Positions 1-9,623 are shown, counted from the stretch's first letter. The stretch: 64,000 nucleotides of DNA from Verrucomicrobiota bacterium (GCA_039192515.1 JBCCXA010000007.1:44968-108967); one strand, 5' to 3'. Notes: a model not told the origin generated them from the sequence alone. Numbers and translations: made by a program.

Positions 1-1
1 G

Positions 2-733
2 AGCACTAAGCCAAGCCAAGAGCTTCTTTTGGCTTATATAGATGAATTAATGACGTTGGAGGAAAAACTTCGCTTTGTATTAGTTAAGGATGTGGCATTT
101 GAGATGGCTATCTTGCGTTTGGCCCAGCAAAAACAGAAAATATCTTTGGAGGAAGTTATTCGTCATATTACAAGCGGAAGCCCGAATAAGGAGCTATCTA
201 CTAAAGCAGTAGCGCCTCCATCCGTGCCTCAACCTCCACCGAGCAGTCAAGCCGAAGTGACTCCTCAAGTCTTAACTTCTGGGAAGAAGGAAACGGCTCA
301 CATACTACCCGCAAGTGCCCCTAAAGCAGAAACGGTGCTGCATAAAGTGTCTGAACGGATGATCAAGAAAGATATTTCTTTCAGGCGCTATTTGGAAACC
401 TGCACTTATAAGGAGTATGAGGAACCCAATTATGTAGTGAGGATGACCTCTGGGAAGATGCTTTACGACGCATTTCTTAAATCCCCCAAATTTAAGTCGA
501 TCGAAAAAGCGATTGAGCAAGAACTCGGTGTCGGCACTAAGTTAGTGATTGATTTTATAGAGCGCCAAGAGGAAATTTCAGAAGTAGCGGAGCAAGCAGT
601 GCCTAGCGATGCGAGGTCTGCACCCAGAGAAGCTCCATCGGTGACAAAAGAAGAGTTCCTTAATGATCCTTTGATTAAGCAAGCCATGGAAGCCTTTGAT
701 GCACGCATAGTAGAAGTGCGAAATTCATCTTAG
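2..733 (+). CDS. dnaX: DNA polymerase III gamma/tau subunit, C-terminal part (partial)
   Basis: The reading frame is open to the left edge, so only the C-terminal part of a clamp-loader subunit is present. The first ~60 residues form the helical region that follows the AAA+ module in DnaX (an 'LEEKLRFVLVKDVAFEMAIL' segment). A Pro/Ser/Ala-rich linker (about residues 70-110) and a C-terminal domain ending near residue 240 follow. The assignment rests on this helical segment plus position: ybaB and recR follow directly, the common dnaX-ybaB-recR order. The ATPase domain lies outside the window, so gamma/tau frameshifting cannot be judged. A TTG at 29 could be read as a start, but the frame continues upstream and I treat it as internal. 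Confidence 0.75.
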   Translation, partial: STKPSQELLLAYIDELMTLEEKLRFVLVKDVAFEMAILRLAQQKQKISLEEVIRHITSGSPNKELSTKAVAPPSVPQPPPSSQAEVTPQVLTSGKKETAHILPASAPKAETVLHKVSERMIKKDISFRRYLETCTYKEYEEPNYVVRMTSGKMLYDAFLKSPKFKSIEKAIEQELGVGTKLVIDFIERQEEISEVAEQAVPSDARSAPREAPSVTKEEFLNDPLIKQAMEAFDARIVEVRNSS

Positions 734-778
734 AAAATTTTACATGCACCTTAAACCTAATAGAATTGGAGAAAAGCT

Positions 779-1093
779 ATGAACCCTATGAAACTAATGA
801 AGCAAGCTCAAAAAATGCAGGCTGAGGCCCAGAAGATGGAAAATGAGCTCGCAAATAAACGATTTGAAGCTAGTGCTGGAGGAGGTGCCATAAAAGTCGT
901 TGTAGATGGAAAAAGCCATTTACGTGATGTAGTAATTGATCCTGAAATATTAAAGGAAGGTGATGCGGAGATGCTTCAGGATTTCATTCTTACAGCTTAT
1001 AGAGAATCCTCTGAAATGGCTGTAAAAGATCAAGAGGCTCAGATGAAGAAGCTTACTGCGGGCATGCAATTGCCTCCTGGGATGGGCTTCTAG
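779..1093 (+). CDS. ybaB: YbaB/EbfC family nucleoid-associated protein
   Basis: A small (104 aa) DNA-binding protein of the YbaB/EbfC family, which forms dimers and coats DNA. The N-terminus is Met/Lys/Gln-rich ('MKLMKQAQKMQAEAQKMENE'), the typical long helix of the family. A Gly-rich turn (SAGGGAIKVVVDGKSHL) and a C-terminal tail ending in PPGMGF follow. The length matches the family. A purine-rich stretch (ttggagaaaagct) precedes the ATG. It lies 45 bp after dnaX and 7 bp before recR, consistent with one operon. Confidence 0.93.
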   Translation: MNPMKLMKQAQKMQAEAQKMENELANKRFEASAGGGAIKVVVDGKSHLRDVVIDPEILKEGDAEMLQDFILTAYRESSEMAVKDQEAQMKKLTAGMQLPPGMGF

Positions 1094-1100
1094 ACTTCAG

Positions 1101-1697
1101 GTGGATTATCCTCTTTCCATAAAACAGTTGGTAGGTGCTCTGCGAGCATTGCCTTCCATAGGCCCTAGAAGTGCGGAGCGCCTAGCCTTATTTCTGATCC
1201 AAGAAGATCCACATATCGGACGTGAAATTAGTCGGACGATTCTTGAGGCCTTAGAAAAAATACAGCGCTGCCCCGAGTGCGGCTTTTTTACTGAAGCGGG
1301 AATATGTGAAATTTGTCGAGATGAGAAACGGAATGGGAGATTAATTTGTTTGGTAGAAAGTGCTACAGATGTGCTGGCATTCGAGCGAAGTAAAAGTTTT
1401 GATGGTAAGTATCATGTCTTGGGTGGTGTACTTTCACCGCTTGACGGCATAGGTCCCGATGAGTTGAAAATTCCCAAGTTCTTAAGCAGAGTAGAGCGAG
1501 ACTCTGTAAAGGAAGTCATTATTGGTTTGAACACGGATGTTAAGGGAGAAACGACTTCAATCTACATAGCAGATAAGCTTAAGAAGATGGATGTTAAAGT
1601 TACGCGCCTAGCCACGGGGCTAAGTGTTGGAGGATCGCTAGAGTTTGCAAATGCTCTAACGCTTGCACATGCGCTGCAGGATCGAAAAGCGATATGA
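1101..1697 (+). CDS. recR: Recombination mediator protein RecR
   Basis: RecR works with RecF/RecO to load RecA at single-strand gaps. The 198-aa product has the full layout. A helix-hairpin-helix lies around residues 15-28 (LPSIGPRSAERLA), a C4 zinc finger has C57, C60, C69 and C72, and a Toprim domain begins near residue 81 (LICLVES). The C-terminal GGSLEFANALTLAHAL segment is the usual Walker-B-like end. The start is GTG at 1101, seven bases after the ybaB stop. The next gene overlaps its stop by four bases (ATGA), indicating translational coupling. Confidence 0.96.
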   Translation: MDYPLSIKQLVGALRALPSIGPRSAERLALFLIQEDPHIGREISRTILEALEKIQRCPECGFFTEAGICEICRDEKRNGRLICLVESATDVLAFERSKSFDGKYHVLGGVLSPLDGIGPDELKIPKFLSRVERDSVKEVIIGLNTDVKGETTSIYIADKLKKMDVKVTRLATGLSVGGSLEFANALTLAHALQDRKAI

Positions 1698-2329
1698 AGA
1701 TTTCAACGATTATTTTTGATATAGGGCGAACTTTGCTTCACTTTGATTTTTCTGTCACACTTAAAAAGGTTTCTGAGAACTCAGATTTATCACTGGAGCA
1801 GATTGAAGAGGTTGCCTTTGGGATTAATGAAGCAATTCACAAAGAAAGGGTGGGTATTATAGATCAATATGAATTAGGGCAAATATCTTCGGAAGAATTC
1901 TTTAGTTCCATGAAGGAGATGTTTCATTTTCATGGCTCCTTGGAAGATTTGGAAGGTTATTGGTGTGATATTTTTACGCCGCTTGAGGATCATATTCAAT
2001 ATGCGAGGCAACTAGCTCAATATTACCCTATGGCGGTTCTCTCTAATACCTCGGAGGCGCATATTCAACATTTCGAACGAGATTATGAATTCTTTTCCAT
2101 TTTTCGGCAGCGCTTTTATTCATGCCGAATGAGCTTAGCAAAACCTGATGCTAAAATTTATGAGCAAACCATTGCTGAAATGGGTGCAGATCGGTTTGAA
2201 ACACTATTGATTGATGATCGAGAGGAGAATGTTTTAGGAGCAATGCAGCAGGGATGGCAAACTATTCACCTCAGACCAGAAGTAGATCTTAAGCTTGCAT
2301 TGCAAAGCTATGAGCTTACAGGGATTTAG
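1694..2329 (+). CDS. HAD-family phosphatase (YihX-like)
   Basis: A 211-aa haloacid-dehalogenase superfamily hydrolase. Motif I is FDIGRT with nucleophile D9; the second Asp of the classic DxD is Gly, as is usual in the YihX-like FDxG branch. Motif II is LSNTS (S117/N118), motif III is K150 in AKPDAKIYE, and motif IV is the DD pair at 174-175 (LIDDREEN). The segment at residues 20-95 fits an all-helical cap. By family this would be a small-molecule phosphatase (YihX acts on glucose-1-phosphate); the substrate here is unknown. It overlaps recR by four bases and probably shares its transcript. Confidence 0.85.
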   Translation: MKISTIIFDIGRTLLHFDFSVTLKKVSENSDLSLEQIEEVAFGINEAIHKERVGIIDQYELGQISSEEFFSSMKEMFHFHGSLEDLEGYWCDIFTPLEDHIQYARQLAQYYPMAVLSNTSEAHIQHFERDYEFFSIFRQRFYSCRMSLAKPDAKIYEQTIAEMGADRFETLLIDDREENVLGAMQQGWQTIHLRPEVDLKLALQSYELTGI

Positions 2330-2337
2330 AGCGTCGC

Positions 2338-3141
2338 TTAATCTGAGTCTTTTTCCGCCATGAAGGCCTCTAACATTTCACGTGAAATCGTAAACTTAGC
2401 ACCGCATCGCGGGCAGTGAATATGGATTGTTTCTTCCCCTTCAAATAAAGATTCTGGGTTCGCTTTCATAGTTGGAACAAGTAACTTCATCATATTGTCT
2501 TGGTTACAGCCGCAGAACCACCTAAAATAGCGTTTTTCCAACAAACTAAGCTCTTCATTTTGGTCTAACACTCGGATTGCTTCCTTGTCCAAGCCCATTA
2601 GCCACTCTGTATCACAGTCAGGTTGAGCGGAAATGAGGACGAAATCTTCATCATCATATTCAAAGAAACGAGCGTGTCGCTGTTCGCTTTGATAATAAAA
2701 GTGTTCTGCTGCTCTGAAAGGCAATTGCCCCTCAAATGCTGTTACGCTGCGTTGCACTGCATTGTCTCCTCTAACTACTTCAGAGTAGAAAAGATTTTCT
2801 TTGCCTGGCTTTACGTCTTTAGTGAATATCTGACCGATAACGAGATTTTGCTGATTGTCACCTGTGACAAAAATATTGATTAAAGGATCTTGGAAATTGA
2901 GAGTCCAAGCAGAGACCTCTATCTGAGGTCGGGATGCCGAATGCAAACACATAGCTGCTAAAGCTTCCTTGAATATCTGGTCGTGTTTTGCTTCATAGCG
3001 CAGGCTGTTATCGGCAAGGTGAAGATAATAATCTACGTAGAGCTTTTCAAAATTTGCGCGGGCTAGGAGCGCATTACGTTTTCGGACAAAGTAGGTTCGA
3101 ACTTCAAGCCCGCGGTCTTCACTTGCCTTATCCTCTCCCAT
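2338..3141 (-). CDS. hslO: Redox-regulated chaperone Hsp33
   Basis: Hsp33 is a holdase activated when oxidation releases its zinc. The 267-aa product ends in the diagnostic redox switch: C210-x-C212 (FCGC) and C243-x2-C246 (CPRCG), about 30 residues apart. The N-terminal two-thirds is the folded domain, with a conserved substrate region around 'SVTAFEGQLPFRAAEHF' and 'YYQSEQ'. The gene converges on the HAD gene with only eight bases between them, and no clear terminator is visible in that gap. Confidence 0.93.
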   Translation of the reverse strand: MGEDKASEDRGLEVRTYFVRKRNALLARANFEKLYVDYYLHLADNSLRYEAKHDQIFKEALAAMCLHSASRPQIEVSAWTLNFQDPLINIFVTGDNQQNLVIGQIFTKDVKPGKENLFYSEVVRGDNAVQRSVTAFEGQLPFRAAEHFYYQSEQRHARFFEYDDEDFVLISAQPDCDTEWLMGLDKEAIRVLDQNEELSLLEKRYFRWFCGCNQDNMMKLLVPTMKANPESLFEGEETIHIHCPRCGAKFTISREMLEAFMAEKDSD

Positions 3142-3261
3142 TGCCTTCTAGAACTAGCAAATAATTCTCGTATACCAAGAAATTAGAGGGAGAGAAATAA
3201 ATCTGTCTCATGTTTACATTAGAATTGCCTCGGGATAGCGATAAACTATGATTTATAGACT

Positions 3262-3555
3262 ATGGTTTTTCACCGCGGAGGTGCAAAGCGCACTTGGATG
3301 GAAGAAGAGATTTTATCGCGTAAAGTAATGAGAGTATCTATTGGAATAGCCCAACGATTAGCTCCAGGTGCCCTAGAGCCCTCACAAAGAAATACGCCTA
3401 TAGACTTTTTAGCAAAAGAGTTCTCAAATTTGGAATTACAGGCTGGTGAAGATTTGCTTTCAATTCACAACGCTCAAGCACTTGGTTGCTCCAATCCTTG
3501 GGGTTTTCGACTAGCATTGCTTATCAATTTTAACACCCCTATTTTAAAAAGATAA
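3262..3555 (+). CDS. Hypothetical protein (97 aa), doubtful
   Basis: An open frame in the 508-bp space between divergent hslO and parA. I do not recognise the product. It has no membrane segment or signal peptide, and the composition is ordinary (Leu/Ala/Glu-rich, two Trp). Codon choice resembles neighbouring genes, which favours a real or recently lost gene, but no convincing ribosome-binding site precedes the ATG. The 5' part (GGAKRTWMEEEILSRK) is strongly charged. It may be a small lineage-specific protein or the remnant of a longer gene. The rest of the gap shows nothing I can name. Confidence 0.35.
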   Translation: MVFHRGGAKRTWMEEEILSRKVMRVSIGIAQRLAPGALEPSQRNTPIDFLAKEFSNLELQAGEDLLSIHNAQALGCSNPWGFRLALLINFNTPILKR

Positions 3556-3649
3556 ATGAAGAGCGTTATGAACTCATGGATTCGATCTGCAGCTTTAGCC
3601 TGTGAAAAGCGATATTATAGATCTTTATGTTTCTACGGTAAAAAATAAA

Positions 3650-4429
3650 ATGAAAATTTTTGCAATCGTAAATCAAAAAGGAGGAGTGGGTAAAACCACA
3701 ACGGCAGTTAATCTCTCTGCGGCTCTGACAGAATTGGGAAAAAGAGTTCTGTTAATTGATCTGGATCCGCAAGCAAATACAACAAGTGGTCTGGGAATGG
3801 AGGCTCAACAGGGTATGAGTTTGTACCCTGTATTGATTAGTGAAAAGGCCATTGAGGATCAAATCCAACGTACTCCTTATGCTGATTTAGATATTATTAC
3901 CTCAGAGATTGATCTGGCTGGAGTGGAGATTGAATTGGCTGCACTAGAAAGCCCTATTCATCGAGTCAAGGAGACATTAGAGCCTATGCGATCTAATGAA
4001 AGTTATGATTATGCAATCATCGACTGCCCGCCGTCGGTCGGCATTCTCATGACGAGTGCTTTAGTAGCGGCGGATGGGTTGATTATACCAGTTCAATGTG
4101 AATTTTATGCGATGGAGGGTGTCACCAAAATCATGGATCTTGTTTCCAAAATGGAAGCCTTAAATCCATCGCTTAGCATTTGTGGGGTCATTATGACTAT
4201 GTACGACGCGCGCACACGTATCAGTCAGCAGGTTGTTGCTGATGTAAGAGAATATCTGGGGAACATGGTATTCGAAACAGTCATTCCTAGATCGGTTAGG
4301 ATTAGCGAGGCACCTAGTTTTGGGGAGCCTATCACAAAGTATGATCAATGGGGTATAGGCTCCAGAAATTATCGAGCATTAGCCGAGGAATTTGTTCAAC
4401 GTTTAGAAGGCGTTCAAGCAGAAGCTTAG
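3650..4429 (+). CDS. parA: ParA/Soj family chromosome-partitioning ATPase
   Basis: A 259-aa deviant-Walker ATPase that partitions chromosomes with ParB and parS. Residues 9-17 carry the deviant Walker A (QKGGVGKTT, with the signature lysine). Switch I is DLDPQANTT and switch II is DCPPSVG. The C-terminal half keeps the ParA/Soj pattern 'VCDVREYLG...VIPRSVRISEAPSFG' in its local form. I chose ATG 3650 because the protein then begins directly with MKIFAIVNQKGG; an upstream GTG at 3602 would add 16 unsupported residues. No parB follows in the window, which is unusual for a chromosomal par locus. Confidence 0.93.
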   Translation: MKIFAIVNQKGGVGKTTTAVNLSAALTELGKRVLLIDLDPQANTTSGLGMEAQQGMSLYPVLISEKAIEDQIQRTPYADLDIITSEIDLAGVEIELAALESPIHRVKETLEPMRSNESYDYAIIDCPPSVGILMTSALVAADGLIIPVQCEFYAMEGVTKIMDLVSKMEALNPSLSICGVIMTMYDARTRISQQVVADVREYLGNMVFETVIPRSVRISEAPSFGEPITKYDQWGIGSRNYRALAEEFVQRLEGVQAEA

Positions 4430-4513
4430 TTTTTTTATCCAAACTTAGAGGATTAAAAAATCTTGGCCTGAGAAGCCTGGTATTTTGGTTGATGGCCTAT
4501 AGGATAAATAACT

Positions 4514-5533
4514 GTGGAGCATTTCAATCTCATTGCCTCAGCCCTGGGCATTGCAGCACTAGCCGGGGTTAATTTGTACCTAACGACATTTGTCATCAGC
4601 GCTTCACTTTACTTTAATATTATCCAGCTCCATCAAAGCATGGAGTCACTATCTGTTTTAGGGCATCCTACTATCTTAATTGCATCAGGTATCTTGTATT
4701 TGATTGAGTTTGTAGCAGATAAGGTGCCTTGGTTCGATTCTGTATGGGATGTCGTGCATACGGCGATAAGGCCTCTTGGAGGTGCTCTTTTGGGCGTCAG
4801 CATGCTTGGTAAGATAGATCCAGTCTTTATGGTCTTAATAGGGTTGCTCTGTGGTTCTACAGCATTAACCGCACATCTCACGAAATCCGCCTCCAGGTTG
4901 TTGGTTAATACCTCGCCAGAGCCTGTCTCAAATTCTGCAATAAGTTTATTAGAAGATGGGCTGGTGCTTACAGGGCTAGCTGTGACTTATTTTACTCCAG
5001 TTTTTGCTTTATGTCTGGTGGTTTTATTCTTTTCTCTTTTTTGTTGGAAAGGGCTGGCTTTATTTCGCTATTGCATGGTTAGCTTGCGTTTTATCTTCTT
5101 CAAACTAACAAGTATCAACCAGGTTCCAAAGTTATCGAGCAAACTCCCCAAAAGTCTTCCCAGTCAGTTGAGAAATCAGCTTAATAAGGACTTAGAGAAA
5201 GATAATTATTTAGTTTGGGCATTTCCGATTGTGACAGGGAGGGGGCGCTTCATTCCACTAAATCATCGTGCTCATTTATGTTATATTCTACCTAGTGATA
5301 GACTAGGATTGCTCATCAAGAAACGCAAAACTGTATGGCTGCGCCGCCAAAAATTAGTGCTTAAAGAAAGAGAAAAGCTGCTTTACGATGAAGTGCAGCT
5401 ATTTGAAAGGAACAAAGAAAAATTTGGGTATTATCTGCGTTTCGCAAAACACGAAAAAGGCCTCAAGAATTCTTTTCTAGCAGACTTGGATGACAGGAGA
5501 AAAAATCTGAGTAGTTTTGCAAAGTCTAGTTAA
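4514..5533 (+). CDS. DUF4126 domain membrane protein with cytosolic tail
   Basis: A 339-aa protein whose first ~190 residues are strongly hydrophobic (about five membrane segments). They match the DUF4126 pattern: an N-terminal ALGIAALAGVNLYLT segment, IEFVADKVPWFDSVWD, then GGALLG and LTAHLTKSASRLLVN. No biochemical role is established for this domain. The last ~140 residues are basic and soluble, with a long helix (about 270-320) likely to form a coiled coil. The start is GTG at 4514. The product's position 84 bp after parA suggests co-transcription, but a functional link is not shown. Confidence 0.75.
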   Translation: MEHFNLIASALGIAALAGVNLYLTTFVISASLYFNIIQLHQSMESLSVLGHPTILIASGILYLIEFVADKVPWFDSVWDVVHTAIRPLGGALLGVSMLGKIDPVFMVLIGLLCGSTALTAHLTKSASRLLVNTSPEPVSNSAISLLEDGLVLTGLAVTYFTPVFALCLVVLFFSLFCWKGLALFRYCMVSLRFIFFKLTSINQVPKLSSKLPKSLPSQLRNQLNKDLEKDNYLVWAFPIVTGRGRFIPLNHRAHLCYILPSDRLGLLIKKRKTVWLRRQKLVLKEREKLLYDEVQLFERNKEKFGYYLRFAKHEKGLKNSFLADLDDRRKNLSSFAKSS

Positions 5534-5547
5534 CGTATGTCCAACCC

Positions 5548-5799
5548 AAATGATGCTACAGAGACTCAAAGAATTGCGCAAGGTCTTGGTCCCAAGAAGC
5601 GTAGGTTCTCCTTGAGGGACGACCTATTGAGGCCTATGTTCCACCTCTATCCTGATGAGGGCTCCGTGCTTGATAGTTTCGCCTTCGCTTGGCCATTTTG
5701 GCTATTGAGGACTACGCTCAGACGATGTGATTGAGTGCCTCTTCTGCGGCTCTCTTATTTCTGGCTCAAGCTTCCCGCTCAACTTCTATGGCATCATCC
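5548..5799. repeat. Intergenic inverted-end repeat, copy 1 (252 bp)
   Basis: This fills most of the 354-bp gap between the DUF4126 gene and the P-II gene. The left end (AAATGATGCTACAGAGACTC) recurs at 22634 and 29701. The right end (AACTTCTATGGCATCATCC) is an imperfect inverse of the left end and recurs at 22772-22790. Inner segments near both ends also match copy 2, such as GGTCTTGG...AAG-AGC on the left and CTCAAGCTT on the right, while the centre differs. A 65-codon open frame from 5537 lies inside it and is not treated as a gene. Confidence 0.75.
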
Positions 5800-5887
5800 G
5801 AAGTCCATTACGCATGCAAAGATCGAAAAGTCTTTTTGATGAGTTTTGCTGTTCTAGCGACTTAAGCCAAGGAGCGTGTAACTATAT

Positions 5888-6268
<381 letters not shown>

Positions 6269-6344
6269 TCATTTGATAAATATTTGAAAGTTATTAGCTG
6301 ATCTACTTAGTAGAGGGGTACCATCAATGATGTGTAGGCAATGA

Positions 6345-6378
6345 AAAAAGTGGCTGAAGGAAAACCTTCAGCCACTTG
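6345..6378 (-). terminator. Intrinsic terminator after amt-glnK
   Basis: A perfect 13-bp stem (AAGTGGCTGAAGG and its complement) with a 4-base loop. On the minus strand it is followed by a run of T. It starts 25 bases after the glnK stop and separates amt-glnK from the second P-II gene. Confidence 0.92.
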
Positions 6379-6402
6379 ATCATCAACCAATTCGAGTTTT
6401 AA

Positions 6403-6768
<366 letters not shown>

Positions 6769-6822
6769 CTAGTTAGAGCGAGCTTATACACTCACTCTAA
6801 ATTGGCGACTTATTAAATTCAA

Positions 6823-8208
6823 TTAGCTCTTCACCGCCTCTTGGAAGTCTGGGTAAGCCTCTTGTCCGTGCTCGCCCTTGTCGAGTCCCATGGTTTCTTC
6901 TTCTTCGCTCACGCGAACCCCCATGATAATCTTGATGATGAAGAATACAACTCCTGCGAAAACAAAAGCCATCGCTGCAACTGCTAAAACACCAATCAAC
7001 TGACCGACGAATCCATAGTCAGCGTGGAAAGCACAAGCTAGAATTCCCCATATACCACACACACCGTGAACGGAGATTGCTCCTACGGGATCATCAACTT
7101 TTAACTTATCTAAAATGATGATGGAAGGGACAACGATGATCCCTGCAACAACCCCTATAAAAATTGCCATCTTTGGCCCGAAAATATCAGCATTCGCTGT
7201 AATACCTACCAAACCAGCTAAAATTCCGTTAAGAGCCATGGAAAGGTCAGGTTTTTTAAGGAAGATCCAAGAAATTACAATGGAGGATAACGCTCCACCA
7301 CATGCTGCTAAAGTTGTTGTTGTAAATACTTGGCCTAAAGGTCCAGGAGCTGCAGACAGAACAGAGCCACCGTTAAATCCAAACCAACCCAAGAAAAGTA
7401 GGAAGACACCAATAGCTGCTAGAGGCATACTATGACCCGGAATAGGCTTGATTCCCGTTTTGGTGTATTTGCCTTTGCGTGGTCCAAGGATGATTACACA
7501 AGCGAGAGCGGCGAACCCTCCAAACGCGTGCACGACTGCAGAACCCGCAAAATCTTTAAAGCCGTTTTCGCCGAGGTTCCCTAACCAGCCACCACCCCAG
7601 TGCCAAGAACCAACGAATGGGTATCCAATACCAACGAGGATGGTCGCGAAAATCATAAAGGGCAGAAGTTTAATACGCTCGGCAACCGCACCGGAAACGA
7701 TAGTGGCTGCTGTGGCTGCGAACATAGACTGGAAGATAAAGTCTCCATACCCAGTCATAGCTAGTCCAACGCCGCCGTATCCAAAGGTGCCTCCACCATC
7801 AGCATTAAGGTCACCAATAGGGCTTCCAAAAGCAAAGAATCCAGGTATAAGCCAAGCATCACCTGGGTAATGGCTCATGAACCCCCATACAGCATAACTA
7901 ACAACGCCCATGGAGATAATGAAAACATTCTTAAAAAGAATGTTAACTGTATTCTTTGATTGGCATAGGCCACTTTCTAGCGAGGCGAAGCCGAGGTGCA
8001 TGATGAATACCAAAGCGGCTGCTATACATGTCCACAGCATACTTGTGGTAAAGAAGTCAAAGGCATACGTGTAATCACCTTGTTCAGCGACAAGTGCGTC
8101 GTAATCAGCCTTATAATCATCTGCCATAGCAACGCTAGGGTCCATAATCATGGAAATTCCTAGAACCAGTGCGAAGGCAAATAGTGTATTTTTTATCCAT
8201 TTACTCAT
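6823..8208 (-). CDS. amt: Ammonium transporter Amt
   Basis: A 461-aa inner-membrane ammonium channel of the Amt/Rh family. It has a cleavable-looking signal sequence (residues 1-29, ending SVAMADD) and about 11 membrane helices. Signature segments include ESGLCQSKNTVNILFKNV, the pore twin histidines in AVVHAFGG and SVHGVCGIWG, and WHWGGGWLG. The cytosolic tail is short. The promoter region contains a sigma-54-type element, so expression is probably nitrogen-controlled. The downstream partner is glnK. Confidence 0.96.
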   Translation of the reverse strand: MSKWIKNTLFAFALVLGISMIMDPSVAMADDYKADYDALVAEQGDYTYAFDFFTTSMLWTCIAAALVFIMHLGFASLESGLCQSKNTVNILFKNVFIISMGVVSYAVWGFMSHYPGDAWLIPGFFAFGSPIGDLNADGGGTFGYGGVGLAMTGYGDFIFQSMFAATAATIVSGAVAERIKLLPFMIFATILVGIGYPFVGSWHWGGGWLGNLGENGFKDFAGSAVVHAFGGFAALACVIILGPRKGKYTKTGIKPIPGHSMPLAAIGVFLLFLGWFGFNGGSVLSAAPGPLGQVFTTTTLAACGGALSSIVISWIFLKKPDLSMALNGILAGLVGITANADIFGPKMAIFIGVVAGIIVVPSIIILDKLKVDDPVGAISVHGVCGIWGILACAFHADYGFVGQLIGVLAVAAMAFVFAGVVFFIIKIIMGVRVSEEEETMGLDKGEHGQEAYPDFQEAVKS

Positions 8209-8287
8209 TTACATTTCCTTGTTGGTTTTAACTTTAGTTTTTTAATCCAGGATGTACTAATCACCTGGTGACTTGGCTCGCGTACTT

Positions 8288-8303
8288 AGCAGAGCTTGTG
8301 CCA
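8288..8303 (-). promoter_or_regulatory. Sigma-54 (RpoN) type promoter of amt
   Basis: On the minus strand the sequence reads TGGCAC-AAGCT-CTGCT, one mismatch from the consensus TGGCAC-N5-TTGCW with exact -24/-12 spacing. It lies about 80 bp upstream of the amt start codon. It sits in the 391-bp gap between amt and the next gene, which otherwise holds an AT-rich stretch and repeat copy 3. No clear NtrC site was recognised. Confidence 0.75.
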
Positions 8304-8467
8304 AGTTGACGAATAGTTTGTGGAACATCATGAATCATATTTAAGTAAAAGGTTAAGAAAGTTTAGAAATAATGTGTCAATAACTGCAAATAACGGTATT
8401 GGTTTATTTTTTTACTCATTTATGGCCCATATGGATAAAAAAAGCCAATGGTTGAGATCAATGCAAG

Positions 8468-8532
8468 AAATCATGCTATAGATAAGTTAGATATTATCAC
8501 TCGCATCTCGTTCGAATTCTATGACATCATCG
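8468..8532. repeat. Intergenic inverted-end repeat, copy 2 of the short form (65 bp)
   Basis: The left arm (ATCATGCTATAGATAAGTT) faces the right arm (CGAATTCTATGACATCATC). Read inverted, the right arm gives GATGATGtcATAGAAttCGAACGAGATGCG, matching the right end of the 22.6-kb copy in most positions. Only the two ends are present, with almost no centre. It lies upstream of the 2-hydroxyacid dehydrogenase gene. Confidence 0.65.
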
Positions 8533-8599
8533 ATCTAAAATTGGCAGGGAGCAAATCTAGGTTTGGTGATCCACTCAGAAAGACCTAACCTTCTTATCT

Positions 8600-9610
8600 A
8601 TGAAGATAGCAGTATTCAGCACTAAAAGTTATGATGAGGAATTCTTGGCGAAGGCTAATGAGGCTTTTGGTCATGAGATAAAATTTTTGGAGCCGAGATT
8701 AACTATTGAGACACTATCTTTGGCCAGTGGGTATCCAGCGTTATGTCTGTTTGTTAATGATGTGTTGACCGCAGATATGCTGGAGAGGCTTTCCGAGGCT
8801 GGGACTCGCATCATTGCATTGCGTTGTGCTGGTTTTAATCATATAGATCTTGCTGCGGCGCAGCGGCATAACATAATGGTTGTCCGTGTTCCCGCCTACT
8901 CGCCACAGGCGGTGGCTGAACATACACTCGCATTAATCCTCTGTTTGAACAGGCGCATTACGAGAGCTCATGCAAGGGTTCGAGAAAGTAATTTTTCTTT
9001 AGCTGGCCTGCTCGGTTTTGATTTATCGACGCGAACAGTTGGAGTTGTTGGGACTGGTAAGATAGGTTTAGCGGTTGTAAAGATATTGGCAGGCTTCGAC
9101 TGTAAAATTTTAGCCTATGACCTTTACCCAAATAAAGAGGTGGTAAAAAAGGGTGGCACTTATGTCAGCTTCGAAGAGCTGATGGCCCAGTCAGATATTA
9201 TTTCTTTGCATTGTCCGCTTAACCCGGGCACTCACCATATCATAAACGAAGAAAGCCTTGCTCAGATTAAAACAGGAGCCATGCTGATCAACACCAGTAG
9301 GGGAGGATTGATTGACACTCCATCTGTGATTCGTTCTCTGAAGTCTGGGAAACTGGGCTATCTTGGTCTCGATGTCTATGAGGAGGAAGGCGACTTGTTT
9401 TTTGAGGATCTTTCGGGAGCCGTTCTTCAAGACGATGTCTTTGCCCGTCTCTTAACATTCTCCAATGTAATTATAACAGCTCATCAAGCGTTTTTCACAG
9501 AGCAGGCCCTTGGGGAAATCGCGCATACGACTCTGCAGAATATCACCGAATTAGAGACTACTGGTAAGTGTGGAAATGTGGTGACTACTGAGCTCTTAGG
9601 TGCAAAGTAA
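8600..9610 (+). CDS. D-2-hydroxyacid dehydrogenase (D-lactate dehydrogenase type)
   Basis: A 336-aa NAD-dependent enzyme that interconverts a 2-oxoacid and its D-2-hydroxyacid. Closest in pattern to fermentative D-lactate dehydrogenase: MKIAVFSTKSYDEEFL start, ALRCAGFNHIDL, and VPAYSPQAVAEHTLAL. The nucleotide-binding motif is GTGKIG (about 151-156). The catalytic triad is visible as Arg in LRCAGFN/NTSRGG contexts, Glu in DVYEEEGD and His in TAHQAF. Length and order are complete. D-lactate from pyruvate is the likely reaction, but specificity within this family is hard to read from sequence alone. Confidence 0.88.
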   Translation: MKIAVFSTKSYDEEFLAKANEAFGHEIKFLEPRLTIETLSLASGYPALCLFVNDVLTADMLERLSEAGTRIIALRCAGFNHIDLAAAQRHNIMVVRVPAYSPQAVAEHTLALILCLNRRITRAHARVRESNFSLAGLLGFDLSTRTVGVVGTGKIGLAVVKILAGFDCKILAYDLYPNKEVVKKGGTYVSFEELMAQSDIISLHCPLNPGTHHIINEESLAQIKTGAMLINTSRGGLIDTPSVIRSLKSGKLGYLGLDVYEEEGDLFFEDLSGAVLQDDVFARLLTFSNVIITAHQAFFTEQALGEIAHTTLQNITELETTGKCGNVVTTELLGAK

Positions 9611-9623
9611 GATTTTGATAATT

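Noticed and set aside
3601..3649. Upstream GTG start of parA at 3602
   Set aside because: It adds 16 residues with no counterpart in the family; the protein begins naturally at MKIFAIVNQKGG.
4348..4572. 74-codon open frame
   Set aside because: It overlaps the end of parA and the start of the DUF4126 gene in another frame, with no family match.
5537..5734. 65-codon open frame
   Set aside because: It lies within repeat copy 1, and its left end is the conserved repeat end, so translation is not supported.
6277..6300. Zur-like half site (TGAAAGTTATTAGCT)
   Set aside because: Only the left half matches, the right half does not, and it is upstream of a P-II gene.
7448..7870. 140-codon open frame antisense to amt
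   Set aside because: It is the complement of a highly conserved membrane gene and has Pro-rich shadow composition.
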